From assembly GCA_019749805.1 (NCBI GenBank), contig JAIEPH010000002.1, positions 91,433 through 155,432 on the forward strand: 64,000 nucleotides of DNA. The letters run 5' to 3'. This DNA comes from Mycobacteriaceae bacterium (GTDB lineage Bacteria; Actinomycetota; Actinomycetes; Mycobacteriales; Mycobacteriaceae). Positions 37,421-45,933 of this stretch are shown one piece after another. Position 1 is the first letter of the stretch. Each line of letters opens with the position of its first letter. The notes below the pieces were generated by a model, which was not told the DNA's origin, ran no database searches, and worked only from the letters and a program-made list of their open reading frames with translations. The position numbers and the translations under genes are program-made.

Positions 37421-38821
37421 TCAGGTTGGCGCCCAGCGCTGCTCGAGTGCCGCGCGGACGTGCTGGGCGCACCGTTCGAGCCGGCTGCGGTCGACCGCGT
37501 CGAAACTTTGTTCTGCAGCTGCACTTTCGAGCCTCACGAGTCGGTCGGCGATCGCCTTTCGGTGCGAAGGCACGACCACAACCCACGCAAGTTCGCGCAG
37601 CAGGGCCAGCAATCTCTCCAGCACTGCGGAATCGCTAGCACCGTAGTGCTGCGGTTGACTGCAGACCACATCGAGCAGTTCGGGCAGGTCCGGCCGCGCC
37701 ACCACAACCCGCTGGGTACCGCGGCCATCTCGCAGGATCCGGCGTCCCAAGCGGTATCCGGCGAGTTCACACAGAGCCGCGCTGCACGAATTCAGTCCGT
37801 GCACCGCGGTGGTGGGGTCGTTGATGCCTGGGCTCAGAGCGCGCACCACCACATCCGTCAGCTGTCGGAGCCCGTAGCCGATGTCCTGGGTTGCGGTGCG
37901 CTCGATGCCGGTTTGCAGGGCGCCGGACACGCACGCGCGCACCGACGCCAACCGCTCTTCGTCAAGGGAACTGGCCTGCTGGTCGGTGGACCAGCAGAAC
38001 GCCACGGGCATGTCCGCCACTACATCGGATCCCACCGGACGGTCGATCCATATCACGACCTCGGCGTCGACTGCCGCGGCCAGCAGGGACTGCTCGTCGA
38101 CCTCGACAAGAAAGCCCGATGATCGAGCCGTGACTATCGACGCATGCACGGGCGGGGACGGTGCGAAGTCGCCGTCGGGGGTGTCGTCGAGTCGATCGAG
38201 CAGTCGCGCAGCGGTGTCTTTGATGTCGGCACAGACGTGATCGAGCATCGACTCGATCCGAATCTGACGGACCAAATGCCCAAGGAACAGGACCAGGGCC
38301 AGCACGCTGGCCATCGCCATCAGGTAGGCGGCCGTCACCGCGATCTGCGGGACGAACTCCGCGCCCGCGTCGCTGTCGTTGCGGACGGTGCGCAATACCG
38401 TGAGCGCGTAAACGAACGTGGCGAGGAACAGCGCGAGAGTGCGTTGAACGAACCGATCCGCCGCGAATGTTCTCAGCAGCCTCGGCGTGTACTGGCTGCT
38501 GGCGAGTTGCAGCGTGATCAGGGTCAGCGAGAACGTCAACGACGTCACGGTGATCAGCGACGTCGCGACGGCCCCGAGGACCTCCCTCGCGGCATCGGCC
38601 CCGCCGCCGAACAAGTAGGCCGACAACGTCGGGGGAATGTGCGCGTCGAGGGCGGCGTCGAGTTCGGGAAGGACGATGCCGGCAGCGACGGCGGTTACCA
38701 CGCCGAGCGCAGGCACCGGCCATAGCCGGCTGCGCAGTGCGTCGAGGATCGCTGTGCGCCGCCGGCTGATCGCTTCGAGAAACCTCGAGGTGTTGCGGTT
38801 ACCCCCGCCTGTCAACGCCAT
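37421..38821 (-). CDS. DUF2254 membrane protein
   Basis: 466 aa from ATG 38821; upstream extension in frame is not hydrophobic or conserved-looking. Four TM helices in the first 200 residues (LWPVPALGVVTAVAAGIVLPEL, VLGAVATSLITVTSLTFSLTLITLQLASSQYTPRLLRTF, ALFLATFVYALTVLRTV, AYLMAMASVLALVLFLGHLVRQI), then a soluble domain with GFLVEVDEQSLLAAA, DIGYGLRQLTDVVVRALSPGINDPTTA. These are DUF2254 landmarks; function unknown. Convergent with the GH15 gene. Confidence 0.9.
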   Translation of the reverse strand: MALTGGGNRNTSRFLEAISRRRTAILDALRSRLWPVPALGVVTAVAAGIVLPELDAALDAHIPPTLSAYLFGGGADAAREVLGAVATSLITVTSLTFSLTLITLQLASSQYTPRLLRTFAADRFVQRTLALFLATFVYALTVLRTVRNDSDAGAEFVPQIAVTAAYLMAMASVLALVLFLGHLVRQIRIESMLDHVCADIKDTAARLLDRLDDTPDGDFAPSPPVHASIVTARSSGFLVEVDEQSLLAAAVDAEVVIWIDRPVGSDVVADMPVAFCWSTDQQASSLDEERLASVRACVSGALQTGIERTATQDIGYGLRQLTDVVVRALSPGINDPTTAVHGLNSCSAALCELAGYRLGRRILRDGRGTQRVVVARPDLPELLDVVCSQPQHYGASDSAVLERLLALLRELAWVVVVPSHRKAIADRLVRLESAAAEQSFDAVDRSRLERCAQHVRAALEQRWAPT

Positions 38822-38879
38822 GGAAGACCTACACCGCGGGGCGGACGCAATGCTCGGCCTCGGCGTGCCGAGTTGACCA

Positions 38880-39560
38880 TCAGCGAGCCGATGTCGAGTG
38901 CCGGCGACGGAACAAGTCGCCCACGCGCCGGCGTCGCGGTGCCTTGTCGTAATGGTCGTTGTCGGCAGAAGTCTCTGACTTCTCCACTGGCTCAACAGAT
39001 TTAGACGGTATCGGGTCTGGGTTTCGATCGGCATCGTCTTCGGCCAATGTCACCGGCGCGTCCGCGCGTCTGATGTCACGCAGACTCCGCACCGACAACC
39101 GGCCGATGCACACCGCGGCGAAAAAGATGATCAATGCGCCTAGCCCGCTGAAGTACGTCAACTCCAGCCACGCGGTCTTGGTCTCGGTCGTGGCGACGGG
39201 TGTGCCCACTGCACCGAGGTTCAACGGCGCAGCAACGGCGCGCCCCGCCACAAACCAGGCGCCGGCGAGGCCGCTCATCCATGCCCCCAGCATCGCTGTT
39301 GCACGGTTATCGGAAAGCGTGAGCAGCAGGCCACCGAGGACCGTGACCACTCCGGGAAGCACCTGGAGCCAGCCCCGCGCGGCTGTCCACACCCATTCCT
39401 GGTCCGGCGTGAAGGCGAAGTTGAAGTAGGGTCCCAGAAAGGGGATCAACGCACCCCACAGACCCAGGACTATCAAGAGCAAGCCGGTGGCAGCGCCTCG
39501 ACTGCGCGGCATGTGCATCTTCCCACCGCGGCTTCGTATGCGGATGTTTACATCACTCAT
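38880..39560 (-). CDS. Hypothetical four-helix membrane protein, paralogue of the 10409 gene
   Basis: 226 aa from ATG 39560 (MSDVNIRIRSRGG), with AAGGAGACC upstream. Membrane part aligns over its length to the 10409 protein: RSRGAATGLLLIVLGLWGALIPFLGPYFNFAFTPD, ARGWLQVLPGVVTVLGGLLL, NRATAMLGAW, LELTYFSGLGALIIFFAAVCIGRLSVRSLRDI. The C-terminal tail differs, being acidic then very basic (RRRRVGDLFRRRHSTSAR). Located in the sigma factor island. No family name known. Confidence 0.88.
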   Translation of the reverse strand: MSDVNIRIRSRGGKMHMPRSRGAATGLLLIVLGLWGALIPFLGPYFNFAFTPDQEWVWTAARGWLQVLPGVVTVLGGLLLTLSDNRATAMLGAWMSGLAGAWFVAGRAVAAPLNLGAVGTPVATTETKTAWLELTYFSGLGALIIFFAAVCIGRLSVRSLRDIRRADAPVTLAEDDADRNPDPIPSKSVEPVEKSETSADNDHYDKAPRRRRVGDLFRRRHSTSAR

Positions 39561-39648
39561 CAGGTCTCCTTGCGTGCCGGCCATCGAGTTACCACATACC
39601 CCGGACGCGCGTCGGCATACGTATTGATTCGAATCCCGATGCGGACCC

Positions 39649-40908
39649 ATGCATGTCGTGTCCGAGCAGGGGAACTCACAACTCGTGGAACTGGATATTG
39701 TGCTGGCTGTCGTCGGCCTACTCGGGGTCGTGGTGGCGACGATGTCGGCGAAGATGCGCAGCTTGCCGGTGTCGGAACCGCTGTTGGGGCTGATTGCTGG
39801 AATTTTGTTGGGACCCCAGGTCATCGGCGCGTTGTCAATCCCCAGCCTGGCCGTCGAGCACGTATTGCTGCATGAGGCGAGCAGAATCCTGCTGGCGATC
39901 TCGGTGATGGCGGTGGCGTTGCGCTATCCGTTTGGCGCTATCCGACGCCACGGCCGGGCGATGGTGATCCTGTTGCTGATCGTCCTGCCGGTAATGGCCT
40001 TGGTGTCGGGCGCTCTGGGGTGGGCCATCCTCGGAATCCCCATCGCTGCTGCGGCATTGTTCGGAACAGCGATCAGCCCGACCGATCCCGTGCTGGCTTC
40101 CAGCGTGGTGACCGGGGAAGCCGCCGAGCGAGATCTGCCGGCCCGCGACCGTCAGCTGCTGTCCCTCGAATCGGGCTCCAACGACGGCTTGGCGTTACCC
40201 CTTGTGCTTGTTGCGCTCGCGGTGGCCGGTCCGCACAGCGTGGGGGAAGCACTGGGTGAATCGGTGTGGCAAGTGGCCGGTGCGATCGCTCTCGGTGCGG
40301 GAGCGGGATGGTTGGGAGGTCGCGCGCTTCGGCTGGGTTCGCGGTACGGCGCGACTGAGGGTGCGCCGGTGCTCTTCTTCACCGTCGTGCTGGCTCTGGG
40401 CATCCTCGGATCGGCCGGAATATTGAGCGTAGACGGAATTCTGGCCGTCTTCGTCGGCGGTCTTGTCTTCAACATCGTCGGTACCGGCAGTGAGCGTGTG
40501 TCTGAGGTGCCCATAGACGAGGCGATCAACCGGTTCGCAGTGCTGCCCTTGTTCGTGCTGTTCGGCGCAGTATTACCGTGGCAGCAGTGGCACGAACTCG
40601 GCTGGCAGGGCGTGGTATTGGTGCTTGGAGTGCTGGCGCTGCGCCGAATTCCCATCCTGCTGCTCATGAAGCGACCGCTGCGGCTGGGCACCGCGGACGC
40701 GTTGTATTTGGGCTGGTTCGGCCCGGTGGGGGTGTCGGCGTTGTTCTACCTGACGTTCGAGGCGGATCGGTTGGGAGCAGATGAGGCAGTGCTCGCCGCC
40801 GGTTCATTGGTGTTGGCAGTCAGCACGGTTGCCTTCGGCATCACGGGCGTGATCGGCCGGACGCTTTACCGGCGGGCGGACGGTCAGGCGTCGGCGGTCG
40901 CGCGGTGA
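39649..40908 (+). CDS. Cation/proton antiporter (CPA1-type, NhaP-like)
   Basis: 419 aa with about 12 hydrophobic segments. Family landmarks: EPLLGLIAGILLGPQVIG, ALFGTAISPTDPVLASSVVTG (ion-path TDP), LLSLESGSNDGLALPLVLVAL (ESGxNDG), and ILSVDGILAVFVGGLVFN. Exports Na+ or K+ in exchange for protons, consistent with a salt/pH stress role within the island. Divergent from the membrane protein at 39560. Last 25 bp overlap the convergent APC permease gene. Confidence 0.92.
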   Translation: MHVVSEQGNSQLVELDIVLAVVGLLGVVVATMSAKMRSLPVSEPLLGLIAGILLGPQVIGALSIPSLAVEHVLLHEASRILLAISVMAVALRYPFGAIRRHGRAMVILLLIVLPVMALVSGALGWAILGIPIAAAALFGTAISPTDPVLASSVVTGEAAERDLPARDRQLLSLESGSNDGLALPLVLVALAVAGPHSVGEALGESVWQVAGAIALGAGAGWLGGRALRLGSRYGATEGAPVLFFTVVLALGILGSAGILSVDGILAVFVGGLVFNIVGTGSERVSEVPIDEAINRFAVLPLFVLFGAVLPWQQWHELGWQGVVLVLGVLALRRIPILLLMKRPLRLGTADALYLGWFGPVGVSALFYLTFEADRLGADEAVLAAGSLVLAVSTVAFGITGVIGRTLYRRADGQASAVAR

Positions 40909-42188
40909 CGGACGGCGCACCACTGGGCCACGAAGATCACGACGGCCACCGCGCTGGTGATGCCCAGGGTGAGAAGGTCGCTGCGGAACTTCATCACCAC
41001 GAACGGGACGAGCACCAGCAGGTCGAGCACAATCGCCACCGAGGGCACCCAGACTTTGACCTCGACCTCGTCTTTCAGGTGGCGGACCATTCCCCAATGG
41101 ATGGCGATGTCCATCGACAGGTACAGAATTGCTCCCAGGGAGGCGATCTGGCTCAGATCGAAGGCGGTGGCGGTCGCAATGGCGAGCACCGCCGTGATGA
41201 GCAGCGACTGACGATTTATCGTGCTCGGCAAACCAGGTACCTGGCCCATCTGCCGAAGCATGTCGTAGAGCCGGGAAACGGCGAACAAGCTGGCGACCAA
41301 ACCGGAGAGAGTGGCTATTACGGCGATCGCGACGGTCAGCCAGACGCCCCATGTCCCGAAGAGCGGCGTGGCGGCTTCGGCGAGCGCGTAGTCGCGGGCA
41401 CGGATGATCTCGGGTACCGAGAGGCTGCCGGCCACCGCCACGGCTAGCAACAGGTAGATCACGGTGCACAACGCGATGGCGATCACGATCGACCGAGCGA
41501 TGTTTCGCCGGGCATCGCGGACGTCGTCGCCCTGGTTGGTGATTGTGGTGAATCCCTTGTAGGCGAGGATGCACAAGGCGGTGCCGGCCAAGAGTCCGAG
41601 CCAGCCGCGGTCGGGCGGCATCTGGTCGTCGCCGCCGGTGAACAGCCGAGAGAATGCGGAAACCCCGGTCGCGGCGATCCCGGCGACGGCGAGCACGGCG
41701 ATGCCAACGAGCTTGACCGCAGCGGTCGCCGTCGCCGAGGTTTCCACCAATGTGTTGCCGACCAGATTCACGACGGTGGCGCCGGTGATCGCCGCTACGG
41801 CGAGGACGGCGACCCATGCCGCCGAGCCCTGCAGCCCGAAAGGCCGCAGAACATACGTGCCGAACGTCCGTGCGAGCAGACTCTCCGCGAGAACCATCGA
41901 CACGTACATGAACAACGAGAACGTCCCGGCAATCACCCCGGGCCCGTAAGCCGCCTTTAGCAGCATCGCGATTCCGCCGGATGAGGGATTCGAACTCGAG
42001 TAGCGGATGTATGAGTACGAGCTGAATGCCACTACCACCGCTGCAGCGAGAAAGGCCCACGGTACCCATGAGCCGGCGAGTTCGGCTACCTGCCCGACCA
42101 GCGCGAAGATACCCGCACCGATCATCACACCGGTGCCGAGCGCGACCGAACCGGTCAGCGAAAGCTTCTTGGTTCCGCCGCGGGTCAA
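40884..42188 (-). CDS. APC-superfamily amino acid permease
   Basis: 434 aa from TTG 42188, the only start in frame before the conserved LSLTGSVALGTGVMIGAGIFALVGQVAELAG (TM1 glycine motif). About 12 TM helices; FSSYSYIRYSSSNPSSGGIAMLL and AYKGFTTITNQGDDVRDARRNIARSI are typical of cytoplasmic-loop motifs of the family. Substrate unknown. A strong SigF-type promoter lies 76-101 bp upstream. I recall an APC permease gene among SigF-dependent genes of M. smegmatis. Confidence 0.9.
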   Translation of the reverse strand: MTRGGTKKLSLTGSVALGTGVMIGAGIFALVGQVAELAGSWVPWAFLAAAVVVAFSSYSYIRYSSSNPSSGGIAMLLKAAYGPGVIAGTFSLFMYVSMVLAESLLARTFGTYVLRPFGLQGSAAWVAVLAVAAITGATVVNLVGNTLVETSATATAAVKLVGIAVLAVAGIAATGVSAFSRLFTGGDDQMPPDRGWLGLLAGTALCILAYKGFTTITNQGDDVRDARRNIARSIVIAIALCTVIYLLLAVAVAGSLSVPEIIRARDYALAEAATPLFGTWGVWLTVAIAVIATLSGLVASLFAVSRLYDMLRQMGQVPGLPSTINRQSLLITAVLAIATATAFDLSQIASLGAILYLSMDIAIHWGMVRHLKDEVEVKVWVPSVAIVLDLLVLVPFVVMKFRSDLLTLGITSAVAVVIFVAQWCAVRHRATADA

Positions 42189-42251
42189 TTCATGAGCCTG
42201 TTCAGCGGCTGACCGATCGGCAGTTCCTCCTCTTCGAGCGCGGTGGTGTCT

Positions 42252-42416
42252 CTATCGCCGCGTTACCCGGGGTACGGACAGCACAAACCTCGTCGCCCGG
42301 CAGTGGCCGAGCGCTAATCCGCGACGATCGATCAGCAGCACCGTGGCGTTGTGTTCGGCGGCGACGAGGGGATCTATCGACGTGCTGGTTGCAAGGACAC
42401 TGCCCAATACGAGCGG
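42252..42416 (-). other. In-frame open extension beyond urtE stop, possible gene remnant
   Basis: After the urtE TGA the same frame stays open for about 54 codons to TAG 42254-42252. The peptide includes VLGSVLATSTSIDPLVAAEH and VLLIDRRGLALGHC, which look coding-like in composition, but no start with a ribosome site and no family are recognised. The SigF-type promoter for the permease lies inside it. The remaining gap to 42189 holds nothing else. Confidence 0.3.
42264..42289 (-). promoter_or_regulatory. SigF-type promoter of the APC permease gene
   Basis: On the minus strand GGTTT (42289-42285), a 16-bp spacer, and GGGTA (42268-42264) followed by A. This is an exact match to the mycobacterial SigF consensus GGTTT-N15-17-GGGTA. 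The predicted leader is about 70 nt, with an AGGAGG box about 35 nt before the TTG start. Confidence 0.8.
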
Positions 42417-43109
42417 TCAGATGGCCATGGCGGCGCGCACGTCGGCCTCCGACGCCGAGCCGCCGGTACCGCTGGACGTGACGCGTCCCGCCTCCAGGAC
42501 GTAGTAGCGCTGCGCGGATTCCAATGCGAAGCCGATGTGCTGTTCGACCAACAGCACCCCGAGGCCGCCGCGCTGCGTCAACGCGGTGATCGCCGCTTCG
42601 ATCTCGGCGACAACCGAGGGCTGGATGCCCTCGGTCGGCTCGTCGAGGATCAGGCATTTGGGGGTGGTGATCAGTGCGCGAGCGATCGCCAGCTGTTGGC
42701 GCTGACCGCCGGACAGCAGACCGGCCCGTCGCGTGAGCAGTTCCTTCAACGCGGGAAACAAGTCGAGCTGCTCGTCGATCAGCTGTTTGCCGTTCTTGCG
42801 GCCGTCGGCGACGACCTGGAGATTCTCGGCCGTCGTCAGCTGGCCGAAGGACTGCTGTCCCTGCGGTACATACGCCAGGCCGCGCTTGACGCGGGCGCTG
42901 GGCCGTAGCTTGGTGAGGTCGTCACCGTCGAAGAGCACCTTGCCGGAGTTGCACTTCAGTAGGCCGACCGCCGCGCGCAGCAGCGTCGTCTTTCCCGCGC
43001 CGTTGTGTCCCATCACGGCGGCGACCCCGTCGGTCGGCACCTCGACGTCGACGCCGTGGATGACCTCGGAGCGGCCGTACCCGGCGTGCACATCGACCAG
43101 TTGCAGCAT
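42417..43109 (-). CDS. urtE: Urea ABC transporter ATP-binding subunit UrtE
   Basis: 230 aa from ATG 43109, overlapping the urtD stop (ATGA). LivF-type ATPase: Walker A GHNGAGKTT at about 35-43, Q-loop PQGQQSFG, signature LSGGQRQQLAIARAL, Walker B LILDEPTEGIQPSVV and H-loop VEQHIGFAL. The EGIQPSVV form is typical of UrtE. Last gene of urtABCDE. Confidence 0.94.
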   Translation of the reverse strand: MLQLVDVHAGYGRSEVIHGVDVEVPTDGVAAVMGHNGAGKTTLLRAAVGLLKCNSGKVLFDGDDLTKLRPSARVKRGLAYVPQGQQSFGQLTTAENLQVVADGRKNGKQLIDEQLDLFPALKELLTRRAGLLSGGQRQQLAIARALITTPKCLILDEPTEGIQPSVVAEIEAAITALTQRGGLGVLLVEQHIGFALESAQRYYVLEAGRVTSSGTGGSASEADVRAAMAI

Positions 43110-43942
43110 CAGGAGTTCTCCTCGGCGAGTTCGATGCCGTCGGCGCCTGCCGCGGCGGTCCCCAGATAGACCTCCTGCACCTTCGGGTTGGCCTGCACCT
43201 CGGCCACCGAACCCTCGGCGATCACCTGGCCGCGTGCGAGCACGGTCACCGACGTGGCGAATGCCCGCATGAAGTCCATATCGTGTTCGACCACGACCAC
43301 GGTGCGCTCGGCACCTATGCGGCGCAACAGGTTCCCGGTTTCTTCCCGCTCTTCGGTGCTCATGCCCGCCACCGGTTCGTCGAGCAGCAGCACGTCGGCG
43401 TTCTGGACCAGCAGCATGCCGATCTCCAGCCACTGCTTCTGTCCGTGGGCGAGCACTCCGGCGGGCTTGTCGGCCAGGTGGGTCAGCCCGATGGTGTGCA
43501 TCGCCTGTTCGATCGCCGGGAGCACACCCTTGCGGCGCCGCAACAAGGTCCACGCGGATCGGGTCGCACCGGCGGCGATGTCGAGGTTCTGCAGGACGGT
43601 CAGTTGCTCGAACACGCTGGCGGTCTGGAAGGTTCGGCCCACCCCGCTCCGCGCGATCTGATGCACCTTCTTGCCGAGCAATTCCACACCGGACTTGTTC
43701 ACCGACCCGGTCGCCGACACCAGGCCGGTGATCGCGTCGATCACCGTGGTCTTGCCCGCACCGTTGGGCCCGATGAGGAACCGCAGGTCGCCCTGGAACA
43801 AGGTGAGGTCGACGTTGCTGACCGCCTTGAAGCCGTCGAAATCGACTGTCAGTCCCCGGACTTCGAGGTACTGGGTGCCCATGCCGACATTGCCGCCCTC
43901 GATGGGTTCCTTGCTTGCCGCGCTCGCGTCGACCTCGGTCAT
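43109..43942 (-). CDS. urtD: Urea ABC transporter ATP-binding subunit UrtD
   Basis: 277 aa from ATG 43942. LivG-type ATPase: Walker A IGPNGAGKTTVIDAITGL, GVGRTFQTASVFEQLTVLQNLDIA, the atypical signature LAHGQKQWLEIGMLL seen in UrtD, and Walker B VLLLDEPVAGMSTEE. An N-terminal extension of about 30 residues precedes the domain. Overlaps urtC by 4 nt and urtE by 1 nt. Confidence 0.94.
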   Translation of the reverse strand: MTEVDASAASKEPIEGGNVGMGTQYLEVRGLTVDFDGFKAVSNVDLTLFQGDLRFLIGPNGAGKTTVIDAITGLVSATGSVNKSGVELLGKKVHQIARSGVGRTFQTASVFEQLTVLQNLDIAAGATRSAWTLLRRRKGVLPAIEQAMHTIGLTHLADKPAGVLAHGQKQWLEIGMLLVQNADVLLLDEPVAGMSTEEREETGNLLRRIGAERTVVVVEHDMDFMRAFATSVTVLARGQVIAEGSVAEVQANPKVQEVYLGTAAAGADGIELAEENS

Positions 43943-45045
43943 GAGCTGGCGCCCACCTTCTCGGTGTCGGTATCGGTGGCTTTCTCCGGGGGTGGTTCGA
44001 CTTCGGCTTTGCGGCGACGCTTCAGGAACACACCCAGTCCGGCCAGACCCGCCGGGAAGAAGCCGACGACCACGATGAACAGCAGGCCCTGGGCGTACGT
44101 CCACTCCGACGGAAAGCGTTCGGAGAACAGGGTTTGCGCCCACGCCACACCGATCGCACCCAAGACCGGACCCAGCAGCGTCGTGCGACCGCCGATCGCG
44201 ACACCGATCAGAAACGCGATCGACGGAAGGATACCAACCTGTGAGGGTGCGATGAACCCGACGATCGGCGCGAACAGTGCGCCGGCGATGCTGGCGAACA
44301 GCGCGGCGACGGTATAGGCGACGACCTTGATGTTGGCCGGGTCATAGCCCAGGAAGCGCACCCGCTCCTCGCCGTCGCGCACCGCCACGAGCAGCTCGCC
44401 GTAGCGGCTCTGCATGAGCTGCCGGACCACGGCGACGACCAGCAGCAGCACCCCCGCGGCGATGAAGTAGAGCATCCGGCGGTTGGCCGGGTCGTTCAAG
44501 GTGAACCCGAAGAAGGTGCGGAACCTGTTGAGCCCGTTGCTGCCACCGATGCTGGTCTGACCGACGAGCAGGATCGCCAGAGCGGCGGCCAGCGCCTGCG
44601 ACAGGATCGCGAAGTACGCCCCCTTGACACGGCGCTTGAAGACGCCGAATCCCAACGCCGCGGCGATCGCCGTCGGCACCAGCACGATCGCCAGCAGGGT
44701 GAAGGCGGGGGAGGCAAACGGTTGCCAGTAGCCGGGCAGTTCGCGCACGCCGGCAATCTGCATGAAGTCCGGCACGTCGTTGCCGAAGATCTCGGCGTCG
44801 GCGAGCTTGAGGTGCATGCCCATCATGTAGCCGCCGAGGCCGAAGAAGACGCCCTGGCCGAGCACCAGCATTCCGCCCCGGCCCCAGGCCAGCCCGATGC
44901 CGACCGCGACGATCGCGAAGCACAAGAACTTGCCGAGCAGCGACAGCCGGAAGTCGGACAACACCACCGGCGCCACGCCGAACAGCACGACCGCCGCGAT
45001 ACCGAAACCAGCCCAGGTCTGCCAACGGCCGAGAACGGTTCTCAC
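43939..45045 (-). CDS. urtC: Urea ABC transporter permease UrtC
   Basis: 368 aa from GTG 45045, overlapping the urtB stop by 4 nt. LivM-type permease with about ten TM helices. GKFLCFAIVAVGIGLAWGRGGMLVLGQGVFFGLGGYMMGMHLKL and TSIGGSNGLNRFRTFFGF are characteristic of UrtC, and the EAA-like loop is YGELLVAVRDGEERVRFLGYDP. The charged C-terminal tail contains Pro/Glu. Confidence 0.94.
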   Translation of the reverse strand: MRTVLGRWQTWAGFGIAAVVLFGVAPVVLSDFRLSLLGKFLCFAIVAVGIGLAWGRGGMLVLGQGVFFGLGGYMMGMHLKLADAEIFGNDVPDFMQIAGVRELPGYWQPFASPAFTLLAIVLVPTAIAAALGFGVFKRRVKGAYFAILSQALAAALAILLVGQTSIGGSNGLNRFRTFFGFTLNDPANRRMLYFIAAGVLLLVVAVVRQLMQSRYGELLVAVRDGEERVRFLGYDPANIKVVAYTVAALFASIAGALFAPIVGFIAPSQVGILPSIAFLIGVAIGGRTTLLGPVLGAIGVAWAQTLFSERFPSEWTYAQGLLFIVVVGFFPAGLAGLGVFLKRRRKAEVEPPPEKATDTDTEKVGASS

Positions 45046-45926
45046 ACCAAACTCCTTGTGCGAACGGTGAACAGACCCTGCGGGCGGGCCTGCAGGAAGA
45101 TCACGATGATCACGAACACGATCACCTTGGCCAGCGACGCGGTGGTGTTGTACTCGATGAACGAGTTCAGGAAGCCCAGTGAGAACGCCGCGATCACGGT
45201 GCCCTTGATCTGACCCAGCCCGCCAACCACGACGACCAGGAACGCGTCGATCAGATAGCTTTGGCCGATCGTCGGACTGGTCGACCCGATCATCGTCAAC
45301 GCGACACCGGCGACGGCCGCGAGGCCCGAACCGATGAAGAACGTGGTGATGTCGGTCTTGCGCGAGGAGATGCCGCTGGTTTCGGCGAGGTCGCGGTTCT
45401 GCACGACCGCCCGGATGCGTCTGCCCATCGGGCTGACCTTGAGTGCGGTCGCCAGCGCGGCCACACACGCGACCGCCAGTACCAGGATGAAGATCCGGGT
45501 CTTGGGCACCACCGCACCGAAGATCTCCACACCACCGGACAGCCACGCCGGAGCGATGACGTTGACCGCCGGTGCGCCGAAGATGTCGCGGGCGATCTGC
45601 TGCAGTATCAGGCCGACGCCGAACGTGACCAGCAGCGTGTCCAGCGGCCGGTGGTACATCCGCTGGATCAAGGTGACTTCCAGCAGGGCGCCCATGGCCC
45701 CGCCGACGACGAAGCCGACGACCAGCGAGATGAACAGGGACACACCGGCACTGGAGATGATCTGCTGCACCACGTAGGCGGTGTAACAGCCGGCCATGAT
45801 GAACTCGCCATGCGCCATGTTGATGACGCCCATCTGACCGAACGTCAGCGACAGTCCGAGCGCGGCCAGCAACAGGATCGAACCGAGGCTCAATCCCGTT
45901 GCCAGCTGCCCGATTAGAACATCCAT
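45042..45926 (-). CDS. urtB: Urea ABC transporter permease UrtB
   Basis: 294 aa LivH-type permease. SLGSILLLAALGLSLTFGQMGVINMAHGEFIMAGCYTAYVV is the classic N-terminal region; ALKVSPMGRRIRAVVQNRDLAETSGI is the ATPase-contacting loop. About eight TM helices. Starts 7 bp after the urtA stop. Confidence 0.94.
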   Translation of the reverse strand: MDVLIGQLATGLSLGSILLLAALGLSLTFGQMGVINMAHGEFIMAGCYTAYVVQQIISSAGVSLFISLVVGFVVGGAMGALLEVTLIQRMYHRPLDTLLVTFGVGLILQQIARDIFGAPAVNVIAPAWLSGGVEIFGAVVPKTRIFILVLAVACVAALATALKVSPMGRRIRAVVQNRDLAETSGISSRKTDITTFFIGSGLAAVAGVALTMIGSTSPTIGQSYLIDAFLVVVVGGLGQIKGTVIAAFSLGFLNSFIEYNTTASLAKVIVFVIIVIFLQARPQGLFTVRTRSLV

Positions 45927-45933
45927 ACCGCAA

